The notes: generated from the sequence alone by a model not told the origin. A stretch of DNA of 64,000 bases from CAVZTX01 sp963778375 (GCA_963778375.1 CAVZTX010000023.1:62001-126000); one strand, 5' to 3'. Positions 45,595 to 54,432 are shown, counted from the stretch's first letter. Numbers and translations are program-made.

Positions 45595-46511
45595 TATGCC
45601 TTCCGCAACGCCAGGATCGATGGAAAACGTCCTGTCTTGCCGAAATCTCCTCTGTGTGAGAAAAAACGCTCTTTTTCACAACTTGTACAGATGCCGGGCA
45701 ATTCAATATGCTCTGGCAACAGTCCCGCCATCAGCAACTGGTTGCAATTCGTCTCCCACAAGTCCAGGTGCGGGCGGGTCTCGGACGCGATCAATCGCGT
45801 CCCTACATTAAATACGGCTGATTCCCGTACCAGGTTGCGATATTTTTCAGCCGTAGGCAATTCAAGGAATTGTTGTTGACCGTAGAAGAGGTGTTGTACC
45901 TCCTCGGAAACCTCGTAGCAGCACGGTCCGATGGATGGTCCAATACCTGCATAGATATCGCGTGGCTGGCTGCCGAACTGCTCGGACATTGCCTCTACCG
46001 TCGCGGCAGCGATACCGCGAGCTGTTCCTCTCCATCCTGCATGCGCCATGCCTATGATCTTTTGTACAGGATCATAGTACATCACGGGAACGCAGTCAGC
46101 GGAAGATAGCGCGAGTGCAACCCCGCGCTGCCGGGTAATAATTGCGTCAGCCCTCCGTCGTGGCTTGACCGTCCAGATCAACTCTTGAGAATCTACGAAA
46201 TAAGAGCGATGCGGCCAGTCGAAGCGCCAGTCGTCCCATTCATCCCCGTTCAGTGTAGCAACCTCGGCCCCATGTATCAGCCAGAGCGTAGCGCAAGGAT
46301 AGTTCTCTATATGCAAAACCTGAAGCGCCTGTAGGCGATTGCGTATGACATTCTCAAAATCGTCCCCGCTGCTAAACGAGACATTCAGCCCCCAGTACGG
46401 TGTCTTGCTATATCCTCCCAGACGTGTAAAGCTGCCATGAATAATTTCTGGAAATTGAAGATACTGGACAAATTGCACATACTGCACCTCGCCCTGTTGC
46501 TGCTCGATCAA
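45594..46511 (-). CDS. pgeF: Polyphenol oxidase / purine nucleoside phosphorylase-like (YfiH, PgeF)
   Basis: About 305 residues. The core has SADCVPVMYYDPVQKIIGMAHAGWRGTARGI and GIGPSIGPCCYEVSEEV, which hold the Cys and His residues of the copper/zinc site; LDLWETNCNQLL and a C-terminal cysteine pair follow. Known members act on purine nucleosides or edit peptidoglycan precursors. The TTG at 46511 has AAAGGAG five bases upstream; an ATG at 46580 would overlap the upstream gene by 14 bases. Near residue 240 a stretch VGTRLIASETRPH is the translation of a palindromic repeat (45771-45808). Confidence 0.9.
   Translation of the reverse strand: MIEQQQGEVQYVQFVQYLQFPEIIHGSFTRLGGYSKTPYWGLNVSFSSGDDFENVIRNRLQALQVLHIENYPCATLWLIHGAEVATLNGDEWDDWRFDWPHRSYFVDSQELIWTVKPRRRADAIITRQRGVALALSSADCVPVMYYDPVQKIIGMAHAGWRGTARGIAAATVEAMSEQFGSQPRDIYAGIGPSIGPCCYEVSEEVQHLFYGQQQFLELPTAEKYRNLVRESAVFNVGTRLIASETRPHLDLWETNCNQLLMAGLLPEHIELPGICTSCEKERFFSHRGDFGKTGRFPSILALRKA
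45771..45808. repeat. Palindromic repeat inside pgeF
   Basis: GGACGCGAT and ATCGCGTCC form a perfect 9-bp hairpin (45783-45802) flanked by CGGGTCTC and CTACATT. The CCCTACA end recalls family A. It is in frame and adds about 13 residues between two conserved parts of the enzyme. Confidence 0.75.
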
Positions 46512-46566
46512 AATGGCTCCTTTGAAGATGGTCGAAGATGTTTCTGAGGTTATTGTAGCACAAGTC

Positions 46567-47703
46567 TTACCCTGGACCATTCACCTTGCAGCTTTGCGCA
46601 TTCCCCAACCCGAAGATGCTATTCATCACCGGCTGGATATTCTCACAATGGGGAATAACCACAGACTGGTCACTACCCGCCCAGGGATCATAGAGGGAGC
46701 CAAAATCACCATAATCTTGATTGCCCGGTCCAGGGCCAAGCGTAATATGCTTTATTGTAGAACTGGTAAGCGTACGTCCGTAGTTGGCAAAGGCCAGTAA
46801 TTCCTGCTCGCTCAGGTCGGTATAGACCTTGCCCGTCAGATCTGAAATCAGTTGTGGAAGATTGCTCAGGAGGCTCACAACATTGAGTTTCTTCTCAAGC
46901 GCCGTCAGCACCTCCTGCTGTCGCACGGTACGCCCGATATCACCTACAAGATCGGCGTGGCGAGAACGTACATATTCCAGCGCTTCCAAACCATTCAAAT
47001 GTTGTGGTCCGGGTGCGAGATAGAGGCGTCTTAGAGCGTATGGATCGTTTGTGTTCGTACCGGTATCGTCGGGATAGTTATCATCAATAATGGGGTGTGT
47101 CAGGTCAATATCAACCCCACCAAGCGTATCAATAACGCTAGCAAAGCCGCTTAATCCCACCCAGGCGTAGCGATCAATCGTGATGCCGTAATCTTTCTCA
47201 ACCGTCAGGCGTGCCGCACGCACTCCATCATCGAAGCTGTGTTTCTGGGCGGCGGCAATGTAGAAGGCCTGGTCAATTTTATGCATCGCGCCGTTCCCCG
47301 GCACATACACCCATGAATCGCGTGGAATAGAGACCATAGAGACACTATTATGCATCGGATCTATATGTACAACCATCATCACCTGGGTAAATAGAACGGG
47401 AAAATTGTATTTACTGTCGCTATCGCTGCCAAGCAGTAGAATATTCCATGACCGTCCTGTAATAGCCCCATCATTTGGCGTTGGAATAGAGGTAGGTTCA
47501 GCGCTACTTCGGCTCACCTGCCGCTGAAATTGAGAGTATGGTTGTTGTATATGAGTGTAGTAGTACAAGTAGCCGTAAGCCAGTCCAGCACTTCCCAATA
47601 ACAGAAAAAGCACCAGGGTCGTTATCGTGACCCGCAATACTATTGATCCCCGCCTGGGAACCTTCTTGAATGGAGGTATTTTAGTGGTTATTTGATCTTC
47701 CAT
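46567..47703 (-). CDS. LytR-CpsA-Psr (LCP) family cell-wall ligase
   Basis: 378 residues. A basic cytoplasmic start and one membrane helix (about 20-46) precede the extracytoplasmic LCP domain: ILLLGSDSDS, DPMHNSVSMVSIPRDSWVYVPG with the conserved arginine/aspartate, HKIDQAFYIA, ALEYVRSRHADLVGDIGRTVRQQEVL. LCP enzymes move lipid-linked glycopolymers onto peptidoglycan or proteins. The C-terminal 60 residues extend past the LCP core. It is first in an operon with pgeF, yggS, the DUF6391 gene and yggT. Its presence in a single-membrane type of envelope is consistent with Ktedonobacteria. Confidence 0.93.
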   Translation of the reverse strand: MEDQITTKIPPFKKVPRRGSIVLRVTITTLVLFLLLGSAGLAYGYLYYYTHIQQPYSQFQRQVSRSSAEPTSIPTPNDGAITGRSWNILLLGSDSDSKYNFPVLFTQVMMVVHIDPMHNSVSMVSIPRDSWVYVPGNGAMHKIDQAFYIAAAQKHSFDDGVRAARLTVEKDYGITIDRYAWVGLSGFASVIDTLGGVDIDLTHPIIDDNYPDDTGTNTNDPYALRRLYLAPGPQHLNGLEALEYVRSRHADLVGDIGRTVRQQEVLTALEKKLNVVSLLSNLPQLISDLTGKVYTDLSEQELLAFANYGRTLTSSTIKHITLGPGPGNQDYGDFGSLYDPWAGSDQSVVIPHCENIQPVMNSIFGLGNAQSCKVNGPG

Positions 47704-48117
47704 ATTCCGAACCTGGTAATAATTTATGAGTATATCTCCCTGCCAGCTTGCCTAAAATAAGTATACCATGCTTATAGGCAATGCGGTCAGGTTTATTTCA
47801 TCAAATGGAAGTGGTATTATCAGGTTGCATAAAATAGAGCTAACTGTGCGGCCTTCTTGCTGTCTCGTGAGAACCGAGTGGATCGAGGAGGGATAGCGAA
47901 AATGACAAATTTGATAGATACTGCTGGCGGATGCTAGAGTGGTTGCCTCACCTCAGGGCGCTATAAATCTAGCTTCTACCAATGCGGGTGGGCAGTTGAG
48001 GGGTTACGAATGTGTCAGTTGTGTCACTTGTGACGGTTGTGACACTTGTGATTTTCACTGATGGGGGTGAAGCGAAGTCCTGCATAGTTACGAAGAGATA
48101 TAAATGGGAGAATATAC
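47704..48117. other. Divergent intergenic region with minisatellite
   Basis: 414 bases between the LCP operon and the MmcQ gene. It contains the 9-bp tandem repeat at 48011-48055 and a stretch around 47850-47990 without a reading frame of note. The LCP operon promoter must lie in the left part. Confidence 0.5.
48011..48055. repeat. 9-bp tandem repeat, about five units
   Basis: Units TGTGTCAGT, TGTGTCACT, TGTGACGGT, TGTGACACT and a partial TGTGATTTT follow each other without gaps. They also contain GTGTCA/TGACAC half-sites in both orientations. Confidence 0.85.
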
Positions 48118-48486
48118 ATGAACTCTGAGCTGCTAGAAGATGAACCGCTGAATCACCTGCGAACCATCTGCCTTGCCTTTCCAGAGGCTATCGAGGCGGG
48201 AGGTGTGGGAACCCCAACGTTCAAGGTGCGGGACAAGATCTTCACTATGCGGCACCAGGTTGATGGTCGTATGTCCATGTGGTGCAAGGCACCATCAGGT
48301 GCTCAGGAGGTGCTCGTAGGCTCCAACCCTGAGCAATTCTTCGTGCCACCTTATGTTGGCCATCATGGGTGGGTCGGCGTCTGGCTTGACGTTGAGGTAG
48401 ACTGGGACCTGGTCGCCGACCTCATACGAGACAGCTATCGGATGACGGCTCCGAAACGCCTCTCTGCACAGCTCGATGAAAACTGA
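48118..48486 (+). CDS. MmcQ/YjbR family protein
   Basis: 122 residues with the CyaY-like fold signature of MmcQ/YjbR proteins: LRTICLAFPEAIEAGGVGTPTFKVRDKIFTMR at the start, WCKAPSGAQEVLVGSNPEQFFVPPYVGHHGWVGVWLD in the centre, and a C-terminal helix LVADLIRDSYRMTAPKRL. The family is described as DNA-binding-like, with no firm function. The start follows GGGAGA. It is a single gene. Confidence 0.9.
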   Translation: MNSELLEDEPLNHLRTICLAFPEAIEAGGVGTPTFKVRDKIFTMRHQVDGRMSMWCKAPSGAQEVLVGSNPEQFFVPPYVGHHGWVGVWLDVEVDWDLVADLIRDSYRMTAPKRLSAQLDEN

Positions 48487-48509
48487 CAACTGCTTTGTAA
48501 ATTCGGCTG

Positions 48510-48555
48510 TTCGTAACGCTTCCGTAACGTTTTCGAGACGGTGATTGAGTAATAT
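48510..48555 (+). promoter_or_regulatory. Conserved upstream box of sensor-like gene 1
   Basis: TTCGTAACGCTTCC, GTAACGTTTTCGAGACGG and then AGTAATAT. It is the same as 50031-50078 apart from one inserted base and a few changes. Two GTAACG direct repeats are 11 bases apart (one helical turn), followed by a -10-like TAATAT. Confidence 0.75.
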
Positions 48556-48626
48556 GATACTATGGATAAGCAAAGTCCTCCTTTTGCGTGCTTAAGCTTG
48601 ATATAAGACTCAACAGGAGAAGGTAG

Positions 48627-49985
48627 ATGAGCGCTTCACGTCAGGTAGCGGAGCAGATGGGAAGCCCAGCCTCACAAAGCGAGGCAAGTATACAATTACG
48701 TGGGTATCCGCTCATACTTGCAAGGGCAGCATGGGCTGTCATAGTAGCGATGGCGCTGGCACTCTGGGTAGTGGACCTGCCACATAGTTATGCCGAATAT
48801 CTGACGGTATGTACACAAGCATTGTGTCCCAACCAGTTGGCAACTCCGGGTATGGTACGGGCATTGCACTCCGCCGGATTGTCCCTCCAGTTCTATGCCT
48901 TCTATCTGACGGCCCTTTCAACTGTGGTTGTGTTAATCTTCTGCATCATCGGTGCCTTCATCTTCTGGCGCAAATCGCGTGACTGGATGGGCTTGCTCGT
49001 TTCCCTCACGCTGATCGTTATTGGAACTGTTACTGCCACGAATAGCGACTACCCCTGGCTGGTCGCCACATATCACATCACACAAGTGCCTGTGGACCTG
49101 CTCGATATTCTGCTAGGCCCCCTTCTCTTCCTCGTACTCTCACTCTTCCCAGATGGACGCTTTGTACCTCGCTGGATGCGCTGGTTAGCTCTCCTGGTGG
49201 CGCTCTTAGCGATAGGGGGCACCTTCTTTCCCGCTTCGCCTCTCAATATCAGTAACTGGCCTGGTCCGCTTGGAGCAGTGGCGCAGGTGGTTGTTATGAT
49301 TTCTCTACTCTTCGCGCAGGTCTATCGCTATCTGCGAGTCTCCACTCCTGTCCAACGCCAGCAGACGAAGTGGGTAGTCTTAGGCATCATGGCAACGATT
49401 ATCTACTTTCTCGCGTTATTCACACTCGGGAGTCTCAATCCCGCTCTCACACAGGCCAACTCACTTGGTTCGCTGTTCGCGGAAGCCACCTATCCCCTGG
49501 CTGAAATTATCGTCCCGCTGGCCATCGCCTTCTCCATTCTGCGTTATCGACTGTGGGAGATCGACAGGCTAATCAGCCGCACGCTGGCCTATAGCATATT
49601 GACGGGTATCCTTGCCCTGATCTATTTTGGATGTGTAGTGCTCCTACAAAATCTCGTGCGTGGATTGACTGGGCAGGCAGGGCAATCTCCACTGATCATT
49701 GTCGGCTCAACTCTGGCGGTTGCGGCCCTCTTCCAGCCCTTGCGCAGGCGTATCCAGAGAATCATCGACCGGCGTTTCTATCGACACAAGTATGATGCGG
49801 CGCGAACCATTGCTGCATTCAGTGCTACCCTGCGTGGTGAAGTGGATTTGAACGAGTTACGTGATCACCTGCTAGCAGTCGTCCAGGAGACGATGCAACC
49901 GGCGCATGTCTCGCTCTGGTTGCGCCCACCTGAACGAGCGACAAAACAGCAACCAATGAGCAATAGTAATCCTCAGGAGCAATGA
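48627..49985 (+). CDS. Histidine-kinase-like sensor lacking the kinase domain, paralogue 1
   Basis: 452 residues. About nine to ten membrane helices occupy residues 28-375, with SLFPDGRFVPRWMRW in one loop and QRQQTKWVVLGI and RLWEIDRLISRTLAYSIL between later helices. The last helix is followed by PLRRRIQRIIDRRFYRHKYDAARTIAAFSATLRGEVDLNELRDHLLAVVQETMQPAHVSLWL, which is normally the linker leading into the phospho-acceptor region of a membrane histidine kinase. The protein stops 20 residues later, so there is no H-box or ATPase. It is probably a sensor working with a separate partner. The upstream region matches paralogue 2. Confidence 0.8.
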   Translation: MSASRQVAEQMGSPASQSEASIQLRGYPLILARAAWAVIVAMALALWVVDLPHSYAEYLTVCTQALCPNQLATPGMVRALHSAGLSLQFYAFYLTALSTVVVLIFCIIGAFIFWRKSRDWMGLLVSLTLIVIGTVTATNSDYPWLVATYHITQVPVDLLDILLGPLLFLVLSLFPDGRFVPRWMRWLALLVALLAIGGTFFPASPLNISNWPGPLGAVAQVVVMISLLFAQVYRYLRVSTPVQRQQTKWVVLGIMATIIYFLALFTLGSLNPALTQANSLGSLFAEATYPLAEIIVPLAIAFSILRYRLWEIDRLISRTLAYSILTGILALIYFGCVVLLQNLVRGLTGQAGQSPLIIVGSTLAVAALFQPLRRRIQRIIDRRFYRHKYDAARTIAAFSATLRGEVDLNELRDHLLAVVQETMQPAHVSLWLRPPERATKQQPMSNSNPQEQ

Positions 49986-50030
49986 GGATGTGTTGCTGAA
50001 CCGCCTACGAGCCATCGGCAAATTGCCCAT

Positions 50031-50078
50031 TTCGTAACGCTTCCCGTAACGTTTTCGAGACGGTCATATAGTAATATA
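50031..50078 (+). promoter_or_regulatory. Conserved upstream box of sensor-like gene 2
   Basis: Same block as at 48510: TTCGTAACGCTTCCC, GTAACGTTTTCGAGACGG, then AGTAATATACT. The GTAACG repeats are 12 bases apart because of one extra C. Confidence 0.75.
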
Positions 50079-50143
50079 CTAGACAGAAAAGTAGAGCCGC
50101 ATGCACAGACAATTTTTATGAAGGCAGAGGCCAGGAGCGTCTT

Positions 50144-51472
50144 ATGAATCTGCAATCTCGCTCAACAATTACCGTTGAACATCCAGATGCACACAGCGGA
50201 TCGGAGATACGCTTACGAGGGCTCTGGCTCGTCCTTGCCAGGGTTGCGTGGGTGATCATTGCCCTATCGGCCATTGGGTTAGTCGCTGTCAGCCTCCCAC
50301 CATACTTTGCTTACCTGCACGTCGTGATCCCATCCTCATTTTATGGCCCGCAACTCGCTCCCGGCGACGTGCGGGAACTCCATAGGCTGGGCCTCTCCCT
50401 CGATTTCTACGCCTGGCTCAATATCAGTGTGTTTCTTATCATGCTGCTGGTCAGTACCTCCATTGGGGTGATGCTCTTCTTGCGCAGGCCTGATGATCGC
50501 CTGGCGCTGCTGGCTTCGCTTACCTTGGTGTTGTTCTCCATCGGGTTTAACACGCAGATCTTGGGAGCCCTTCCTCCCGCGTGGACGTTACCAACAGAAG
50601 TCGTCTTGTTCTCCAGCAACATTTGCCTGGGCCTTTTCCTCTTCTTGTTTCCGAGTGGTCGGTTTGTCCCGCGTTGGACGCGCTGGCTCCTGCTAGTGTG
50701 GATTGCCTACTGGGCGAACGATCAGTTCTTTCCGAATGAACCGCTGAACAACACCTGGCTTCCCATCGTGCCACTGCTTGGATTGACTGCCAGCCTGATC
50801 GTCTTGCAGGTATATCGTTACCGGCACGTATCTACCCCTCTTCAGCGCCAGCAGACCAAGTGGGTTGTCTACGGTATTGCCGTGACCTTTGGAGGGTTCG
50901 TGCTCGCTTTCCTTCTGGTAGATCTTCTCATACCTCTATTCTTCACGATGAGTCCCCTTTCCTTTTTCCTTGCGCAAATTCCTACGGATTGCTTGCTCCT
51001 GCTTTTTCCGCTCTCCATCGGGTTTGCCATCATGCGTTCCCACCTGTGGGAGATCGATCGACTGATCAGCCGCACACTGGTCTATGTCACTTTGACGATC
51101 ATCTTAGGACTTGTGTATGCAGGACTGATCATCAGCTTACAAGCTCTCCTGCGCGGGATCATCAAGCAGAATAGCGATGTTGCTATTGTCATCTCTACAC
51201 TTGCCATTTTCGCCCTTTTCGAGCCCTTGCGCAGGCGTATTCAACGGATCATCGACCGTCGCTTCTACCGTCGTAAGTATGATGCGGCGCGAACTATTGC
51301 CGCATTCAGTGCCACTTTGCGCAATGAGTTGGACTTGGACCAGTTGAAGGAGCACCTGCTAGCAGTAGTGCAGGAGACCATGCAACCCGCGCATGTATCA
51401 CTGTGGTTGCGTCCCTCTGACCGAACTGCAAAGCGTCAGTCAATGGGCGGCATGAATTCTCAAGAGAAATAG
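50144..51472 (+). CDS. Histidine-kinase-like sensor lacking the kinase domain, paralogue 2
   Basis: 442 residues and the same architecture as the upstream gene. Shared blocks include FPSGRFVPRWTRW, VSTPLQRQQTKWVV, LWEIDRLISRTLVYVTL and the terminal RIIDRRFYRRKYDAARTIAAFSATLRNELDLDQLKEHLLAVVQETMQPAHVSLWLRP. The membrane part has diverged far more than the C-terminal linker, which suggests that both linkers contact a common partner while the membrane parts sense different cues. The stop comes soon after the linker, as in paralogue 1, so the truncation is ancestral and not an accident of one gene. Confidence 0.8.
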   Translation: MNLQSRSTITVEHPDAHSGSEIRLRGLWLVLARVAWVIIALSAIGLVAVSLPPYFAYLHVVIPSSFYGPQLAPGDVRELHRLGLSLDFYAWLNISVFLIMLLVSTSIGVMLFLRRPDDRLALLASLTLVLFSIGFNTQILGALPPAWTLPTEVVLFSSNICLGLFLFLFPSGRFVPRWTRWLLLVWIAYWANDQFFPNEPLNNTWLPIVPLLGLTASLIVLQVYRYRHVSTPLQRQQTKWVVYGIAVTFGGFVLAFLLVDLLIPLFFTMSPLSFFLAQIPTDCLLLLFPLSIGFAIMRSHLWEIDRLISRTLVYVTLTIILGLVYAGLIISLQALLRGIIKQNSDVAIVISTLAIFALFEPLRRRIQRIIDRRFYRRKYDAARTIAAFSATLRNELDLDQLKEHLLAVVQETMQPAHVSLWLRPSDRTAKRQSMGGMNSQEK

Positions 51473-51547
51473 TGGATCTCGCCTTCCATCCACAAACAAA
51501 AGTGGTACAATGACACCGAAATTTCACAATAGTGAGGGAGGCTGTCT

Positions 51548-52726
51548 ATGAATATTGAACGTATTCAACAGGCTTTGGAAGCCGAGAAAATCGATGCCTG
51601 GCTCTTTTATGACTTCCGTAAACTCAATCCCATTGCTTACCAGGTCTTAACGTTGCCTACCGAGGAACTTTATACACGCCGTTGGTTCTATTTTGTCCCT
51701 GCCCAGGGAACACCAACTGCTTTGGTGAGCGCCGTCGAACCACATGTGCTGCGCTCATTGCCGGGAAACCAGCGTGTCTTTCGCACCTGGCAAGAGATGC
51801 AGGCGTTCTTGCATGACCTGCTGCAACCAGGATTACGCGTTGCAATGGAATATTCGCCGATGAACGCTATTCCTACAATGTCGCGTGTCGATGCAGGAAT
51901 GTTGGAACTGGTGCGCTCTTGCGGCGTGGAGGTTGTTAGTTCGGCAAACCTGGCGCAGCGTTTTGTTGCTCAACTAAGCGATGAACAGATGGAGAGCCAT
52001 CGTGAGGCCGGAAAACGCCTGATTGCGGCAAAGGATGCGCTTTTTGCCTCTCTAAGTGACGATTTACGAGCGGGCAATTTGCTCGATGAGTATAGTGTGC
52101 AGCAGCATCTCAAGGATCTCATGCGCCAGGGAGGCATAGAGAAGCCCGAAGCGCATGTCGCTGTAAATGCAAATGCTGGAAATCCACATTACGAGCCAAC
52201 CAGTATCGTCCATAGTCCCGTTCAGCGTGGAGACCTGATACTTGTTGATCTGTGGGGACGTTTACCAGGAGCCAGCTCTATTTTTGCCGATTATACCTGG
52301 ATGGCCTTTGCCGGAACTCGTGACGAGATTCCTCCTCGCCAGCGTGAAGTCTTTGAAATCGTGCGAAGTGCTCGGGATGCTGGCATCGATTTTATACGCA
52401 AGCATCTAACGGCGGGTGAACGTGTCGAGGCCCGCCAGGTAGATGATGTGACTCGTGGCGTGATAGCCAATGCTGGCTATGGCGACTACTTTGTGCATCG
52501 TACCGGCCATAGTATCGCTACCGTTCTCCAGGCCAACGGTGCCAATATCGATGACTTTGAGACGCAGGATGAGCGCGTTCTGTTGCCTTCAACCTGCTGC
52601 TCGATTGAACCGGGTATCTATCTCCCCGAATTTGGTGTCCGCAGTGAGGTGGATATATTGATCCATGAACAAGATGTTGAGGTAACCGGGCTGCCAGTGC
52701 AGGAGGAGATTGTAGCGCTGTTGTAG
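51548..52726 (+). CDS. M24 family metallopeptidase (Xaa-Pro aminopeptidase-like)
   Basis: 392 residues. The N-terminal creatinase-like domain (about 1-150, IDAWLFYDFRKLNPIAYQVL) is followed by the pita-bread domain. Metal ligands are visible in order: LVDLWG and FADYTW aspartates, HRTGHSI histidine, SIEPGIY glutamate and VRSEVDI glutamate, so the dinuclear site is complete. The enzyme cleaves the N-terminal residue before proline or a related bond. The ATG follows GAGGGAGG by seven bases. It is not linked to a transporter or peptide cluster. Confidence 0.92.
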   Translation: MNIERIQQALEAEKIDAWLFYDFRKLNPIAYQVLTLPTEELYTRRWFYFVPAQGTPTALVSAVEPHVLRSLPGNQRVFRTWQEMQAFLHDLLQPGLRVAMEYSPMNAIPTMSRVDAGMLELVRSCGVEVVSSANLAQRFVAQLSDEQMESHREAGKRLIAAKDALFASLSDDLRAGNLLDEYSVQQHLKDLMRQGGIEKPEAHVAVNANAGNPHYEPTSIVHSPVQRGDLILVDLWGRLPGASSIFADYTWMAFAGTRDEIPPRQREVFEIVRSARDAGIDFIRKHLTAGERVEARQVDDVTRGVIANAGYGDYFVHRTGHSIATVLQANGANIDDFETQDERVLLPSTCCSIEPGIYLPEFGVRSEVDILIHEQDVEVTGLPVQEEIVALL

Positions 52727-52828
52727 CTACAACCCTCTTCTTGTTCAACCGTATATCTTCTAGATTGATAAATTGTTGACAGGGCGCTGTGACGATCCTG
52801 GCGTTCAGCTTTTGACCTGGGAGTCGCG

Positions 52829-52854
52829 CCAGGGGATATACATGTATCCCCTAC
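52829..52854. repeat. Small palindromic repeat
   Basis: AGGGGATA and TATCCCCT, separated by TACATG, followed by ACA. The CCCCTACA end matches the other palindromic repeats in the window. It lies 25 bases ahead of the DnaJ-like gene. Confidence 0.65.
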
Positions 52855-52878
52855 ACTACATCACGGGAGGCTACACTT

Positions 52879-54384
52879 ATGGGAGATGAATGGGAACAGG
52901 ACCCCAAAACTGAGACAGGTCAACCTAATACGGGTCAACCGAATTATGACGATCTGGACAAACGCATAGAAGATATCAAGCGTACACTCGTACAAGGGGC
53001 AAACGAAGCACAACAGCGCTTGAAGCGTGTGGTAGATAGAGCAAACGAATACTGGCAGCAAACTCAACCCGCTCCTCAGCCTCGCCAGGCCTCAGATATT
53101 GAGGAGCAGCGCATTCGCGAACTCGCGAACATCTGGAGCGGGGGAAACTGGCGGGTCGCACGAGAACTTGGCACCTACATGGATATCAACTCCTGGGGCA
53201 GTGATGAAGTCTGGGAGGTAACGGTACAAACGCGTTTTGAGACGCGCAGTATGGAGACGGTAGCCGAACCCTATACCGGTCAAACAATGGGAAGACCACA
53301 ACCCGTGCTGCCTGTTTGGGATTACAAACTTCCTGAGACCACCGGCCTCAAGGCTCCGATGACTAAAACGCGCCTCGAAGGAAACGACGAGGTATTAGCT
53401 TGTGCTCCTTGTAATGGTACGGGACACCTGCTCTGCGCCACCTGTACCGGGCGTGGCTGGATTGTCTGTCCTGATTGCCAGGGACGCACGAAGATACGTT
53501 GCGCGACATGTCATGGACGTGGCTATATTGCTGATTGGAAGACAGCCGAAAAGAAGTCGTTTTTCAGGAAACAGGCCGAGAGTCTAACAACCTCAGTCAA
53601 TGACAGGGTTTCAGATGTGTTTGAAGGCATTCGCCAGCAAGGCGTACCTATTCCTAACCCGCTCGATCCCGATCCTGCTTTGAAGGGCCAGACGATTCCT
53701 TGCCCGGATTGTGTGAATGGAGAGGTCGCGTGCACCTGTGGTACAGGCAAGCGGGTTTGTCCGACCTGCCAGGGCGCAAAAACCACTCTGTGCACAAATT
53801 GCGGTGGAACCGGGAAGATTGTGCGCCATCGCGAAATCGTACGCCAATTTGAGTTGCGTATCCAGTCACAGATCGTCGGCAACAGCGCCATTCCTGAAGC
53901 AGACCTGAGCAGAGCATCAGGCGAATTGGTGTATAACACCGAGGTCAGCGAGCCGTTGTATACCGAGGCTGTCCCCGAAAATGTTCCGGCGGATGTATGG
54001 AGAGTGGCCGTGGAAATAGCGAAAGGCGTCGTAACTGAGGCAGATATGGCTCATTCGCGCAATTCGCAGGCAAGTTCTCGCCCCAGCTTACAGGTGCTGG
54101 AATTGGTGCGCATCCCCTATACTCGCGTCTCCTATCGCTATGCAGATCAGGATTACACCTTGTATATCTACGATAGCGAAGGAAAAGAGAAGTTCTACGC
54201 CGATCGCTTCCCTGCGCGTTGGGATCGTATCGAACGCCTGGTGCGCTCCATCACTGCCGATCTGTCAGGCCCTTCTCAGGGGACTCCTCAGCCTGGCAAC
54301 GCGAATTCAGGAAATCAGGCCCAGGGCTATCGCGTCCCAATTGAAACACCGCCCTATTCAATTACCGAAGAGGACATCGACTAA
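52879..54384 (+). CDS. DnaJ-like cysteine-rich zinc-finger protein without J domain
   Basis: 501 residues. An acidic/Gln-rich helical start (about 1-75) leads to a domain without known motifs (about 75-170), then eight CxxCxGxG-type repeats in two groups of four: CAPCNGTG, CATCTGRG, CPDCQGRT, CATCHGRG near residues 175-218, and CPDC, CTCGTG, CPTCQGAK, CTNCGGTG near 274-315. The repeats match the zinc-binding hairpin of DnaJ, but there is no HPD-containing J domain. The rest is alpha/beta with an acidic C-terminus. It may be a chaperone-like or protein-disulfide-handling scaffold; function unknown. Confidence 0.8.
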   Translation: MGDEWEQDPKTETGQPNTGQPNYDDLDKRIEDIKRTLVQGANEAQQRLKRVVDRANEYWQQTQPAPQPRQASDIEEQRIRELANIWSGGNWRVARELGTYMDINSWGSDEVWEVTVQTRFETRSMETVAEPYTGQTMGRPQPVLPVWDYKLPETTGLKAPMTKTRLEGNDEVLACAPCNGTGHLLCATCTGRGWIVCPDCQGRTKIRCATCHGRGYIADWKTAEKKSFFRKQAESLTTSVNDRVSDVFEGIRQQGVPIPNPLDPDPALKGQTIPCPDCVNGEVACTCGTGKRVCPTCQGAKTTLCTNCGGTGKIVRHREIVRQFELRIQSQIVGNSAIPEADLSRASGELVYNTEVSEPLYTEAVPENVPADVWRVAVEIAKGVVTEADMAHSRNSQASSRPSLQVLELVRIPYTRVSYRYADQDYTLYIYDSEGKEKFYADRFPARWDRIERLVRSITADLSGPSQGTPQPGNANSGNQAQGYRVPIETPPYSITEEDID

Positions 54385-54432
54385 CATTTCCGGGACGACC
54401 CTCCCGCCATCTATCGTTCTTCGTTACCGCTA

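Noticed and set aside
48011..48055. Possible CRISPR or direct-repeat origin (iteron) array
   Set aside because: The 9-bp units are gapless and there is no replication gene or DnaA box cluster nearby.
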